From positions 126,421,813-126,485,812 of the forward strand of contig NC_133771.1 of NCBI RefSeq assembly GCF_003597395.2: a DNA stretch of 64,000 nt. The letters are read 5' to 3'. A program made the position numbers and the translations under genes. Shown here piece by piece: positions 44,537-56,749 of the stretch. The notes under the pieces are model-generated. The model searched no databases. It was not told where the DNA came from and saw only the letters and a list, made by a program, of their open reading frames with translations. Position 1 is the first letter of the stretch. Every line of letters begins with the position of its first letter. The stretch comes from Chelonoidis abingdonii (Eukaryota; Chordata; Testudines; Testudinidae).

Positions 44537-46941
44537 TTGTATATAGTTAAGGGGAATCGGGGGTTAGCCCCTTCTCCTCACCCAGTACTGGGGCCCATGC
44601 CCGGTTCACCGGGCTTCAAACCATGCTCGGCCTGTCATAGGCCGATGCCCACAGGAGACCCTCACGACTCCTGTTTAAAGTGCTTGGGCGAATCCCATCT
44701 CTCAGACAAGTGCCACATCTGCAAGGCTTTCCAGCCCCGGACGAAAAAGGAACGGGACATTCGTCTAAAGCAACTTTTGATGGAGGCAGCTCTAACTCCT
44801 CCATCTTCGGCACCAACTGCGGCACCAATGAAGGCTCCTTGACACCAGCCTTCATCTGCCCAAGCTCCTGCCTGGCACTGCTCTCTCCCTCCAAGGGGCA
44901 AGAAGCATAAGACTCCTGCGGCTCCTGTATCTGCTCCGCAGTCAGAGCGTACAACAAAGTCGGACAGCCCGGCACCGACAAGTGCCGCGGCACCGAAGTC
45001 TTCTGCACCGTTGATTCTGGTCTCACAAGAGCCGTCGAGTACGGTGCCTATCAGCTCCCCGGCACACGCCGCAATTGAGCTTATCGTGCCCTCCACACTG
45101 GAGACGTTCTCCATGGCATGGGAGTTGATTGCCTTGACGGAGCCCGAGCTGCCTCAACCCCCGGCACCGCTGGTGCGGGTTGTTCAATCATTAGGCAAGC
45201 TCGCCATGATGAGACCATCCTCACCCGGTACTACCGAACGTCGCCGGTCGCGATCCAGGTCCCGCAGGCACTCTCAGTCCCATCATTGATCCCGATCCCG
45301 ACGCCGCTCGCAGTCCTGGTACTGCTCTCCATCTAGATACCGGTCGTACTCGCGGCACCGTTCGAGATCCCGGTCGCCGTCCTGATACTCTCGGCACCGG
45401 TCCAGGTCCTGGGACTGCTCACGGCACCGTACCTCTCGCAGCCGGTCTCGGCACAGAGATTCAAAGCACCGTCAACCTCCCGGCACCGCGCTGGTCGCAG
45501 GTCCCAGTCTCACTCTCGGCACTGGTATGACTCCTGGTACCGTTCTCTTGTACTGCGTAGAGAAGGATCGCATGGACGCAGAGACCCTGTCCAATCGGCC
45601 TCAGCTCCTCCGTGTCCTTCTCGTCATCCATCCGTCTCATCCCATGTGGACAGTGCTTCATATGGGGACTCGGATACTTACACCCATGGCCCGGACCAGG
45701 GACCTCATCAGTGGTTCTTTTGGGCACCTTGGGCTTATCACCAAGCCCAAGGGGAACCCGCTGGTCCATCACGCTCTGGTCCCTCAGAACACCACGTGCC
45801 AGAGGCCACCGTTAGCAGACCTCCCCCGGCTGGTACGGAGGAAGCTCATACTCACGCACCGAACCCGCACAATCTTCCGGCTCCGGAGGTCCCCCAGGAT
45901 CAAGACGCACTTGTCCCTGGGCTGTCATCCTCCTCTTCTACGAATGAGGCAGTAGCGGGGACGTCATCATCGGGCCCGCCTCCGATTGACCTCAGGTCAC
46001 AACAGGACCTTCTGCGGCATGTTGCCCAGAATATCAACTTGCTGGTAGAGGAAGTTCCAGAGGTGGAAGACCCCGGTATATTGTCGGTGGAGACACCAGC
46101 TAGAGTGGCTCTCCCCTTCATCCGTTCAATCCAGGGTAGAGCAAACACCATCTGGCAATCCCCGGCATCCATCCTGCCCACAGCCAGAGGGGTCGAACGG
46201 AAGTACATGATGCCTTCCAAAGGGTATGAGTACTTATATGTGCACCCCCCTCCCTGTTCATTAGTTGTACAGTCAGTCAATGAATGGGAGCGCCACGGCC
46301 AACAAGCCCCTGCACCTAAATCAAGGGAGGCCAGGTGAATGGACTTGTTGGGACGGAAAATCTATTCCGCGGGAGGTCTCCAACTCAGGGTAGCAAACCA
46401 ACAAGCTCTCCTCAGTAGATATGACTACAATACCTGGGACGCGGTAGGGAAGTTTACAGAGCTGGTCCGGCAGGACTCCCGTCAGGAATTTACAGCAGTC
46501 CTAGAGGAAGGAAAGAGAGTAACGCGGACCTCCCTACAGGCCTCGCTGGATGCCGCCGATTCAGCAGCTAGAACGGTCGCCTCTGGAATAGCCATGCAAC
46601 GTATATCATGGCTGCAAGTGTCAGGCCTGCCACCTGAACTTCAACATACTATACAAGACTTACCATTTGATGGCCAAGGCTTGTTCTCCCAAAAGACGGA
46701 CCCTAGGCTTCAGAGTCTAAAAGACAACTGCGTAATTATGGGTTCGCTGGGAATGCATACACCACAGACTCAGAGACGGTCCTTCCGCTCCCAACCTCAG
46801 TGCCCATACCCCCCGCCTAGGCCGAAACAAGACTTTACCAGAAGACGAGGTCGTACCAACCGCAGATGTCAATCTGGACCTCAGGGAGGTAACAGTTCTG
46901 GTTCCACCAAGCCAACAGCGGGACCCAAATCAAACTTTTGA
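44537..46941 (+). pseudogene. DIRS gag, broken
   Basis: The early part has three CxxC pairs (CSAC, CLKC, CHIC, about 44624-44722), a zinc-binding look. Then come a Pro/Ser-rich linker and an Arg-Ser repeat region (RRRSRSRSRRHSQSHH near 45240, continuing past a stop). After a frameshift, 45646-46338 and 46339-46941 share one frame, separated only by TGA at 46336-46338. The second half holds the most conserved part: MDLLGRKIYSAGGLQLRVAN and ASLDAADSAARTVASGIAMQ, then an Arg-rich tail. Gag packages the RNA in this class. In-frame TGA at 44840, 45287 and 46336 all fit CGA to TGA decay. I see no good ATG at the start of the first part. Confidence 0.85.
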
Positions 46942-47062
46942 GGGTGCGCCCGAGAGCAGTGTACCAATTGCCTCCCAGGATCCTTTTCAGTTCTACAACC
47001 GCCTTTCTCTGTTCCTCCCTGCGTGGTCCCAATTAACTTCAGATCTTTGGGTCCTACGCACA

Positions 47063-48475
47063 GTGGAGCTTGGATACCATCTTCGGTTTCTTTCTCCCCC
47101 TCCTTCCCAACCCCGCTCCTCGTCCCTCTTCAGGGACCCCTCTCATGAGCAACTCCTCCTGCAGGAGGTTTGGAGGCTTCTTACAATCAGGGCTACAGAG
47201 GTACTGGAGGAATTAAGGGGCAAGAGGTTTTATTCCCGATATTTCCTAATCCCCAAGGCAAAAGGGGGCCTCCGGCCTATCCTAGACCTGCGAGGACTGA
47301 ACAAATTCATAAAAAAGTTTAAGTTCTGCATGGTTTCCCTGGGAACCATCATTCCTTCCCTGGATCCCGGAGATTGGTACGCCGCTCTCAACATGAAGGA
47401 CGCATATTTCCACATTGCAATTTACCCCCCACACAGACGGTATCTACGCTTTGTGGTGAATCATCAACATTATCAGTTTACCGTCCTTCCCTTTGGCCTC
47501 TCCTCGGCCCCTCAGGTATTCATGAAGTGTATGGCGGCTTCCCTACGTCGTCGTCGAATACATGTCTTCCCATACCTTGACGACTGGCTTATCCGAGGGA
47601 CCTCCGAGGCACAAGTCACCAGTCATGTGACCATCATCAAGGACCTATTCATGCATTTAGGCCTGATAATCAATTTAGAAAAATCCACTCTGGTGCCTAC
47701 GCAGAGGATAGAGTTCATCAGAGCCATGTTGGACTCCACTCTTGCAACAGCCAGTTTGCCTCTACCTCGTTTTCAGGCTATAGTCTCCCTTGTACAAAGA
47801 CTTCAAAGCTTCCCAACAACCTCTGCCTGCACTTGCCTTGGCCTCCTCGGTCACATGGCTGCATGCACATTCATCACAAAGCACGCCAGACTGTGTGTGC
47901 GTCCTCTTCAAACTTGGCTTGCCTCAGCCTATCGTCCGGGCAGAGACGCCATAGACATTATACATACAATTCCGCCAAGCATTCTAGGCTCCCTCGATTG
48001 GTGGCGGACGCCATCCCTAGTGCGTGCAGGCCTGCCGTTCCATCCACTGCAGCCCTCCATGTCCCTAACAACGGACGCGTCATCTCTCGGCTGGGATGCT
48101 CACCTAGGGCACCTTCGCACTCAAGGCCTTTGGTCGTCTCAGGAGTTGACGTTACATATAAATGTCCGAGAATTGCGAGCAGTCCAACTAGCGAGCTGAG
48201 CATTCCAGCATCATCTACAGGGCCGTTGTGTTGCTGTGTTCACGGACAACACAATGGCTATGTATTACATAAATAAACAGGGAGGGACATGGTCCTCCCC
48301 CCTTCGTCGGGAGGCGATTCAACTGTGGAACTTCTGCATAGCCCATTCAATAGACCTGGTAGCCTCCTTTCTCCCAGGAGTCCGGAACACACTCGCAGAT
48401 CAACTGAGCAGATCTTTCCTGTCGCACGAGTGGTCCATCTGTCCAGACGTTCTCCATTCTGTATTCCGAAAGTGA
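47063..48475 (+). pseudogene. DIRS reverse transcriptase-RNase H, broken
   Basis: The RT frame is open for 378 codons to a TGA at 48197-48199. It shows the usual blocks: LIPKAKGGLRPILDLRGLN, LNMKDAYFHIAIYPPHRRYL, FTVLPFGLSSAPQVFMKCM and the catalytic FPYLDDWL (about 47569-47592). RNase H follows in the same frame: LTTDASSLGWDAHLG and ELRAV before the stop, then VFTDNTMAMYYINKQGG and LADQLSR after it, ending at TGA 48473-48475. All four expected acidic residues seem present. Together these make the element's DNA from its RNA. The two TGA codons are the main lesions, so the RT alone could still be coded intact. Confidence 0.92.
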
Positions 48476-48850
48476 GGCTTTCCCCACATAGACCTTTTTG
48501 CCTCCAGAGAGAACAGGAAATGCCAAGTGCTCTGGTCCCTACAAGGTCGCTCCCCGGGCTCCCTCTCGGACGTGTTCCTAATTCTGTGGAAAGGTTACCT
48601 ATTTTATGCCTTCCCACCATTTCCTCTCATCCACAAGAGTTCTACTCAAGCTCCGCAGGGACAGAGCCCAGCTAATACTGATCACTCCGGCATGGCCGAG
48701 ACAGCATTGGTACACCCTGCTGCTCGACCTCTCTCTGGCAGACCCTATCCTCCTGCCACTCTGCCCGGACCTCATAACGCAGGACTTCAGCATACTTCAC
48801 CACCCGGACCTGCAGTCCCTTCATCTGACAGCATGGCTGCTGTCTGGTTG
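48476..48850 (+). pseudogene. DIRS post-RNase H part, possible methyltransferase-like domain
   Basis: It continues in the RT frame as PHIDLFASRENRKCQVLWS then WKGYLFYAFPPFPLIHK, shifts frame near 48635, and goes on as RRDRAQLILITPAWPRQHWY. In known DIRS elements a Dam-like methyltransferase-type domain lies between RNase H and the recombinase, and the FPPF and ITPAWP blocks stand where its conserved motifs would be. That assignment is an inference from position and wording. Confidence 0.6.
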
Positions 48851-49880
48851 AACCAATTGGAGTTGCATTGTTCCATCTCAGTGCAGCAGGTGCTGCTGGG
48901 AAGCAGAAAGCCTTCCACGCAGACAACATATCTCGCCAAATGGAAGCGCTTCTCTCACTGGTGCGCCCAGGATGACTTTATCCCAGGTGGTGTATCAGTC
49001 CCTATTATCTTGGACTATTTATGGTCCCTCAAGGAGCAGGGCCTGGCGATCTCTTCGATAAGGGTGCATCTTGCAGCTATTTCCACCTTCCATCATGGGG
49101 AAAATAGCAGTTCTATCTTTTCTCACCCTATGGTTTCCAGATTCCTCAAAGGCTTGGAACAGCTCTACCCTCAGGCCCCAACCCCTAAACCTTGTATTAG
49201 CTAGGCTCATGGGTCCCCCCTTTGAGCCTCTAGCCACATGCTCGCTGCTATATCTGTCCTGGAAGACAGCCTTCCTCGTCGCTATCACCGCGGCTAGGCG
49301 AGTCTCGGAACTTCAAGCTTTGACTGTGGATCCCCCGTATACGGTATTCCACAAGGACAAGGTACAGCTGCGACCGCACCCGGCATTCCTCCCTAAGGTT
49401 GTCTCTGCCTTCCACGTTAATCAGGACATCTTTCTACCAGTCTTTTTTCGGAAACTGCACTCATCGCGTCGGGAACAACTGCACACGCTAGATGTCCGTA
49501 GGGCTCTCTCCTTTTATATCGAGAGGACCAAACCCTTCCGACGTTCGCCTCAACTATTTTTAGCTGTGGCAGAGTGCATGAAGGGCATGCCAATCTCTTC
49601 CCAACAGATTTCGTCTTGGGTGACATCATGTATCCGGGCATGTTATGACTTGGCTAACGTCCCAACTGGCCATCTCACCGCCCATTCTACTCAGGCTCAA
49701 GCCTCATCTGCCGCGTTCCTGGCCCATGTTCCCATCCAGGAGATCTGTCGCGCGGCTGTCTGGTCTTCCATCCACACCTTTGCATCGCACTACGCATTGG
49801 TCCAGCAGTCCAGAGACGATGCCGCCTTTGGCTCAGCGGTCTTACATTCCGCAACGTCTCGCTCCAACCCCACCACCTAG
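48840..49880 (+). pseudogene. DIRS tyrosine recombinase, broken
   Basis: The N-terminal core-binding part (SRKPSTQTTYLAKWKRFSHW, then RVHLAAISTFHHG) lies in one frame up to about 49195. The catalytic part follows in the next frame and ends at TAG 49878-49880. The first catalytic Arg is kept (AITAARRVSELQAL). The HxxR box reads HSTQ (49683-49694): the second Arg has become Gln, which fits CGG to CAG. The C-terminal ICRAAVWSSIHTFASHYAL box keeps the expected Tyr nucleophile after HTFASH. In the class this enzyme integrates the circular DNA. With a frameshift and a lost catalytic Arg it is almost certainly dead. Confidence 0.9.
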
Positions 49881-49898
49881 GTGAGGCTTGGGAATCAC

Positions 49899-49999
49899 CT
49901 AACTGGAATGGATACGAGCAAGCACTCGAAGAAGAAGAAAAGACGGTTACTCACTTTTGTAACTGTTATTCTTCAAGATATATTGCTCATATCCATTTC
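49899..49999 (+). repeat. DIRS internal complementary region
   Basis: Bases 49899-49936 (TAACTGGAATGGATACGAGC... to GAAGAAGAA) are the reverse complement of the element's left end. Bases 49937-49999 (GAAAAGACGGTTACTCAC onward) are the reverse complement of its right end. The joint falls exactly where the two termini would be ligated in a circle. In DIRS such a region is thought to template completion and joining of the ends. Confidence 0.93.
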
Positions 50000-50035
50000 A
50001 AACCCGCCCCCTTTCCCCACTGTTGGAGTAGCCGG

Positions 50036-50248
50036 TAAGAAGGAACTGAGGGGCGGATGGGCCGGCAGGGGTATATATCCGGCACCATAGCAGCGCCACT
50101 CCAGGGGGCGCCCTGCCAGCCCACCGAGTGTTTCTAGGGTAAAAATCTTCCGACAAACGTGTACGCGGCACGCGCACACCTAACTGGAATGGATATGAGC
50201 AACATATCTCGAAGAACAACCGTTACTAAGGTGAGTAACCGTCTTTTC
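50036..50248 (-). repeat. DIRS right inverted terminal repeat plus unique extension
   Basis: 50036-50202 is the inverted partner of the left repeat. 50203-50248 (CATATCTCGAAGAACAACCG to GTAACCGTCTTTTC) is specific to the right end and is matched by the internal complementary region. A longer right end is a known DIRS trait. Confidence 0.9.
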
Positions 50249-52785
50249 ATTGTTGTTGCCATACAGAATATACCTACAGTTTTTTAGAAATAATTTTAGA
50301 ATTATGTTTGATAAAGTTACAGTGGTGGCACAACTGCACCAGCTGAAATTTTGTTTTTAAGGCAGTTTTTTTTTAGTGTATATATGAAATCTTAGCGTTG
50401 AATGTATATTTACTAAAAGGTTTGTTTTCCAGAATATAGAGTAGAAAAAAGGTAAATGCTTTAGCAGAATCAAAGATATACACAGTGTTCATTGAAAAAT
50501 TGTGGGAGTGGAACAGTCTAATGCAATTATTCATAATAACGGAGTATTTATACTGAACATGTTTCAAGAGTTTTGGTTCCCCACTATTTTAGGCATTTTC
50601 TGTATAAGGTCATCCTTACAGTGTCATTCCCAAAAGACCTCTTCTTTACAGTAGAACTTAAAAAAGAAGGCACATTGTACCTGTTATTAGCTGCATAGTC
50701 ATTTGAGCTGTTAAAACTAATTAATTTTACTGGGTTTTAATTGTGCCTTTTTAAGCTTTTTTGTGAAATATTAAAGCCTGTCTAATTTTGCATGTAGCAA
50801 TTTATCAATAGCTTTTCTTGCCTTTCATGTGATTTTAATACCCTGGTAACGTACCTTTGTCTCTGAACTAAGAAAATATAAATCAGACTAACTGCAGCTG
50901 TAGTTCATAGCAGTTTTGGTATGTTTAAGGGAATTGAAATACTGAGAGTATATGTCAAGGGTTTGTATCTTTGTGAGAAAGGAGTATTATATCAATTAAG
51001 ACTAATTTTCTTTTGTTGGTTAACTTTATCTATGTTGGTAAAGTTCTGCTGATAGATTTCAAGCTGTGTAGGATGAGATCTGTCGTGTATGTGTATGTAT
51101 GGAAGGCAAGGGGATGTCTGGCACATTGTCGGTTTACTGGAATATTATAATACATTTTTAGTTGTATTCATAATATTTTAAAAATTATTAGGCCTTTTTT
51201 TCCTTTTGTATAGAATATACAGATAATGTGCTGAGGCAGGGAATCTGAGGCAGTTGATGGAGGGGTGAAAGTCTGCTATCACTAAAGAACTAACTGAAAT
51301 TACTCTCCTTATTTCTGAATTTTGTTTTAAAATGCTTTCTAGTTTGTATAATACTTGCTTTAAATGAAGCACCAAACAAACTGTTTTTGAAACAGATCGT
51401 GAAGTATTTTGTTTGGCTATCTTGAGTTGATTAGATTTTACTTTCACATGAAATTACTTCTGTCCTGCAGTTAACTGAGAATTAACAACGCTTTGAGAAT
51501 AAGGCCAGTTATTGGTATCACTGGTGTTTGTTCATTTAATCTCTGTCTCACTGGATTTCTTACTATCTTGTATTTAGAAGCAAAAAAGATGACATGACAA
51601 ACTCTACCTGTTCAATTAGTTTCTGGATCCTCAACTTCCCTCCACTCTGAAACATCTCTGATGCACCTTTCTTCCAGCAAATAATGACTGCAGTTCAGAC
51701 TTGTCTATAAGGCTGGGCTGAGAATTGCTCCTTCTACACCTTTGCCAGATTCTGTGCCTCAGGTGGTGCAAAAAGAGTGACAGTTCAGTACTCCTTATTT
51801 AGCCACTGAAATCTCATCTCTTGTACTTGATTTTGGGATTGCATCAGGAGAAAATCATTTCATCACTCTCTTCCTCCTCAGGGGTCTGAAATGTCTGGAA
51901 CTTTGTTTCCCAAATGGGACTGCCAAATAAGTTCATTCTCTCCATTTATTCTCCCCTCCTCCATCATGATACAACAGGCCAAATGCAGGAAGCTTGAAGG
52001 GCAAGAGAACTCTCAGGAGCTACAGAAAAGGAGCTCTGCTACAGTTGCTCCCAGGAATGGACCTTTGCTTAGCCAGGGGAGTGAGTTTAGAATCTGGACA
52101 GTTTGTGCATTCCCTCACGCCTCTTGGGGCTCTTCTGGAGACACCTCCAGAAGATCAGATTAATCCTCTTCAGCTCTTGGATCTAGCCAGACTGAACCTC
52201 CTTCAGTAGTCAAGGACTCTTCAGGTCATATCCACATGCCCCTTATTCCTTGCCCCAGACTTGCTTTTCCAAAGGAGAAAATTCCATGGTCCCTGCCCAG
52301 GTTTTTAAGTTGTAATTGAGTCTCTTCATAAAGAGTCTAACATCCTTTAGGACTCTCCTTCTGAATAGGAAAATCTGGGCTCTCCTAGGGGTATTGGATG
52401 ATGATGAGAACTGAGGCTCATGACTTCTTTGTGAGCTGTGACTCAGAAGATAAGAAGAAACTGACCTTTTGATGCTGGCCCCTCCCTCACTAAAACAAAC
52501 AGCCGAAGAAAAGACACAGTGCTTCAAAACATTATCTGCTTCCATGAGCTCTAGTTCTCCCCTCAAAAATGAGAACTCTCAAATTTGGATCATGAAAACT
52601 CAGAGCAAGAGAAACAGGATAGGTTATTTTGCTTTCAGACCTTTTTGAAACCACGTAGAGGAGGTGGGAGCCACTGATGAGATCTTTCATTCAAAACTGA
52701 AGATGTAATTCACCATAACCATTTGTTCCTCCTTTGAACGGATCATTCAAGAATAATAGAAAATACCCAACAAAGGTAGAAGGTT
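50249..52785. other. intron 2 sequence, unassigned
   Basis: It is AT-rich to about 51600. From 51890 to 52690 there is a more GC-balanced stretch with moderate open frames on both strands. It looks like an eroded coding transposon, but I cannot name it. Confidence 0.35.
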
Positions 52786-54155
52786 TTGTAAGTAATCTCT
52801 GAAACTCATCAGGGTCATGGAATGCAAAGACCAATTAGTTTAACTTTGATACCTGGAAAGATACCAGAACAAATTTTCATTTCTAAGCACCTAGAGGATA
52901 AATAGGAATAGCCAAAGTGGATCTGTCAAGAACAAATCATGCCAAACCAACCAAATTTTCTCTTTGAGAGGGTGATTGGCGTAGTGGATGGTGGGCAGCA
53001 GTATATGTGATATCTCTTGATTTTTAGTATGACCTTTGACACAGTCCTATATGACATTCTCATAAGCAAACCAGGGAAATGTGATATAGATGAAATTACT
53101 ATAAGGTAGGTGCACAGATAGTAGAAAGATCATACTCAAGAAGTGGTTATCCATGGTTCACTGTCAAACTCTGCAGTGGTATCTAGTGAGGTCCTACAGG
53201 GGTTGGTCCTGGGTCTGGAGTCTGGTACTAGTCAATATTTTCATTAATGACTTGAATAATTGAGTAGAGAGTATGCTTATAAGACTTGCAGGTGACATCA
53301 AGCTGGGAGTGATTGAAAGCACTTTGAAAGACAGGATTAGAATTCAAAACAACCTTGAGAAACTAGAGAATTTATGTAAAATCAGAAGGATGAAATTCAG
53401 TAAAGACAAGTGCAAAGTTCTGCAGTTAGGAAAGAATATTCAACTGCTCAACGACAAAATGGGGAATAACTGGCTAGGTGGTAGTAGTGCTGAAAGGTAT
53501 CTAGGGGGTTATAGTCGATCACAAATTGAACATGAGCCAACAATGTAATGCATTTGCGAAAAAGGCTAATATCATTCTAGGGTGTATTAACAGAAGTGTT
53601 GTATGTAAGACACAGGAAATAATTATCTCACTATTCTTGACACTGGTAAGGTCTCAGCTGGAGTACTGTGTCCAGTTTGGGGAGCCATGCTTCAGGAAAG
53701 ATATGGAGAAATTGGAATGTCCAGAGGAAAGCAACAAAAATGATAAAAAAAAATTTAGAAAACCTGACCCATGAGGAAAGTTTAGAAATCTGACCATATT
53801 TACTTTTGAGAAAAGTAGACCATCAGGGGATTGGATAACAGTCTTCAAATATATTAAGGATTGTTGTGAAGAGGATGGTGATTAATTGTTCTCCATGTCC
53901 ATTGAAGATAGGACAAGAAATGTAATGAGCTTAATCTTCAGCAAGGGAGATTTAAGCTACATATTAGGAAAATCTTTCTAACTACAAAGGCAATTAAGCT
54001 CTGGAGTAGGCTTCCAAGGAAAGTTGTGAAATCCCCAGAATTGCAGATTTTTAAGAACAGGTTGGACAAACACCAGTCTAGGTATGGTCTAGGTATACAT
54101 TGCCCTGCCTCAGCACAAGGGGCCCTTCCAACTCTACGTTTCTGTCATTCTTTTT
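52786..54155 (+). mobile_element. CR1 LINE, 5'-truncated, broken
   Basis: Eroded RT blocks lie in order: an RPISLTLIPGKIPEQI-like start (about 52830), MTFDTVLYDILISK (about 53030), an EVLQGLVLG block (about 53185), and LAGDIKLGVIE (about 53285), which replaces the usual YADD. An open stretch 53273-53548 follows with LEKLENLCKIRRMKFSKDKC and KVLQLGKN, and then QLEYCVQFG (about 53655). The 3' end reads CAAGGGGCCCTTCCAACTCT then a CTGTCATTCTT tail at about 54150. Confidence 0.85.
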
Positions 54156-56747
54156 ATCCTCCCTCAGGCTGATAGAGCAGTAGTATCCCTGGCAAAGGAC
54201 ATGATGATTCTTGCTGAGGAAGACTTTTCTGAAAAGATACCATGGACAGGAAGATAGACACTCTTAGAAGGGCCTTGGAAGCTTCATCAATGATTCTTCA
54301 TACTTTACTGGCTGCCAGTTGCTTCACTGGAACCACAGTGTTCTGGTACGATCACTTATTCTTGACCTTCCATACCATGGCTGACTGAGGTCTGTTCCAA
54401 AGATAATATTGCTAGCCATTGAGTTTGTGGTGGACTAGTGCATGGACTTAGCAGCCACGGCTTTTGCTGTTACCCAACACAGTGCTCAGGTGCCAGTTCT
54501 GTTTTTAGCCTTGGACAGTAGATTATTATTAAAAAATAAATCCTCCCATCCTTAATGAACGTACTTATCAGAGGATTATCCCCAGAGATTGCAGAAAGTA
54601 ACATGGAGAAACCCTCTGCCTGAACTGGAAATTGTACGGTTGACAAGTGACTGGAAGACCCTTAACTTATGGTGGTATGTGAGAGAGGAACAACTCAGCT
54701 TGGCCGTCAAAGCTTAATAGGGGCCATTTAAATGCTAGCATATTAAAACCCAGGCTATCTTTTTCTCTTGTCCTTTAAAATAAAAAACACACACCAACTT
54801 GAAATCTAGTCAGTTAAAAAATAAAAAATTAAAAGTAATGTCATGTTCTACAGCTGCAATTAGGTTCCCCTGGCCTTTTGTGATTTTACAATGGTATTTT
54901 TTCTTTTTTAAATGCTTTTTCTCTAGCCTGCTACTGTGAGTCTTGCACAGAAAAAAGGGAGAATCGACTGATTATATAGAAGAATCTGTGAAACTGGCTA
55001 CACACACATGCTGTCAAATGCGCAAAGCAAATTGAACAATGAAGAAATAAGCTCCCTGTCTTGAAAGAAATTTTGCTAAGGTTCAGGGGCAAAAGGCTCT
55101 TTTGTGGATTTTTTAGTATTTTAATGTTGCACTTCAGATTTATATTCTATATAGTTGGACAAGGAAAAAGGAAGATATCAGTTGCTGAACAATCTGATCA
55201 TTAAGTGCACATGCTGGAATTCCTTATAAATGGGTGCCTAAAAATAATTCACTGAATTCTACCATGGTATCACTGATAGTATAGTAAAAAAGATGATTTG
55301 TAATTAAGAAACCAGTATCCGCATACTGGACATATAAGAATGTGAACAGACCTCCAGCATAGGGTCTCCTTATTTCTCTTCCTCACCCTCTAAAAAAGGG
55401 TAGAGGTGGGAGAATGCCGGGATGTGGGAGCAGAGGCAGAAAAAGAGGAAGGAATGATTTATATACCAAGCAGCAGTTACATCCATTCCAGAGATGTCAA
55501 CATTTTCCAGCGAAGAAAATAGACGAAGCCAAAGTTTTGTTTGATAAAATATCTGGTAACCAAGACAACACAACTTTTATCCTATGTAAAGGCTATTTTG
55601 CAGCATCTGTCATATAAACTACACCCAAAAATGCTGCTTAATCATTACATATAAATACCAAGTTAAATATTAAATAGCAGTAGTAGAGAGAAATTCAGCT
55701 AGAGGCAAGAAAGAAAGAAAATAAATTTCTCCTCACTTTTAAAATGAGCTGGAGAGTCTGTGAAATTGAGATACACAAGAAGGCTATTCCAGGTGGCAGA
55801 AGATGTGGTAAAGAAGTGTTGAGATTGTGCAGTGAGACAGAGAATAGGTGAGTGATATAAGGAAAAGGTACGATAGTCAGTGCAGGTTCTGATAAGTAGA
55901 TTGGAGTGGGTCCGTGGAGAGAGTTATGAAGTGGAGGGGGCGTTTTAAATTTAGATCCTTCATATGAGTGCGTTTTTTGAAGAATGGGATGATGTGGTCA
56001 TGCTTCTTTGTATGCATGAGATGATGCGTGGTAGCATTCTGCACTTGATAGAACATGGAGCTTTGGGACCTGGTAGCCTATAAAACAGGGATTGCAATTA
56101 ATAGTGAAGATGAGAAGAGAGACAGGTTTGGATGGAGAAGATTTCAGCAGAGATGATGGTCACTTGTTCTGCTCTTCTGCCTCTCTATTTATTCAGCTTT
56201 GCCTACATGGGGAAATAGTGTAGTGTTAGTAAGAGTATAGCTGAACAGAGTCAAAACAGTTTTTTGTCCTCTGCACTTACACTTAAATCCATGAGCAGCG
56301 CTGATTCTGCAAAACAGTTGCTGACACAATGTATTTTCATATGTAGACCAGGCCTCATTCTTCTTCCTCATTCATTCCATTCCCCACACTTATCACTGGC
56401 TGACTTGGCTGACATTTTTCAAACAATGCACCGAAAAATGCATTTGTAATGAGTTTGCCAAATAGTTTCAACTAAACCAAAAAAGTCAAAATGTTTTGGT
56501 ATGTCAAAACAGAATGTTTCATTCTGACACACTTCATTTAGCCTTTCAGGCATTTTGACAAAAGCAAGCAGAAGACCCCCAGAACAGTCAGAGAAGAAGG
56601 TAGTGCTGATATTTCTGCTGCACAAGGCAGCAGGTTCCACATACACACTCGATGTGTGGCAGGCTAGAGCACTGTAGATTTACATCCCAGCTTGCCATAC
56701 ACTAAATCACCATATAGACATGCCCTTAAAATTCCTTCTTCAAGGAC
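54156..56747. other. intron 2 sequence, mostly unassigned
   Basis: 54170-54720 is low-AT sequence that may continue the unassigned element left of the CR1. 55740-56130 resembles, in antisense, the 3' part of old L2-like LINEs (GATGATGTGGTCATGC, GGTAGCATTCTGCACTTGA), compared with 20560-20660. The rest shows nothing recognisable. Confidence 0.3.
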
Positions 56748-56749
56748 TA

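Larger units (their letters stand above)
44206..50248 (+). mobile_element. full-length DIRS retrotransposon, inactive
   Basis: A 6.04-kb tyrosine-recombinase retrotransposon sits in the MAP3K4 sense orientation. In order it has a left inverted terminal repeat (44206-44388), gag (about 44537-46941), RT and RNase H (47063-48475), a possible methyltransferase-like part (48476-48850), tyrosine recombinase (about 48840-49880), an internal complementary region (49899-49999) and a right inverted terminal repeat (50036-50202) with a unique extension to 50248. No target duplication is expected for DIRS and none is seen. DIRS elements are thought to replicate through a circular DNA that the recombinase inserts without an integrase. 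Several TGA stops, frameshifts and a changed recombinase residue make it non-autonomous now. It is far better preserved than the 29-30.5 kb relic. Confidence 0.95.

Noticed and set aside
44616..45114. Open frames of 136 and 150 codons on the minus strand
   Set aside because: They are shadows of the DIRS gag region; the plus strand has the zinc-like CxxC pairs and the RS repeats.
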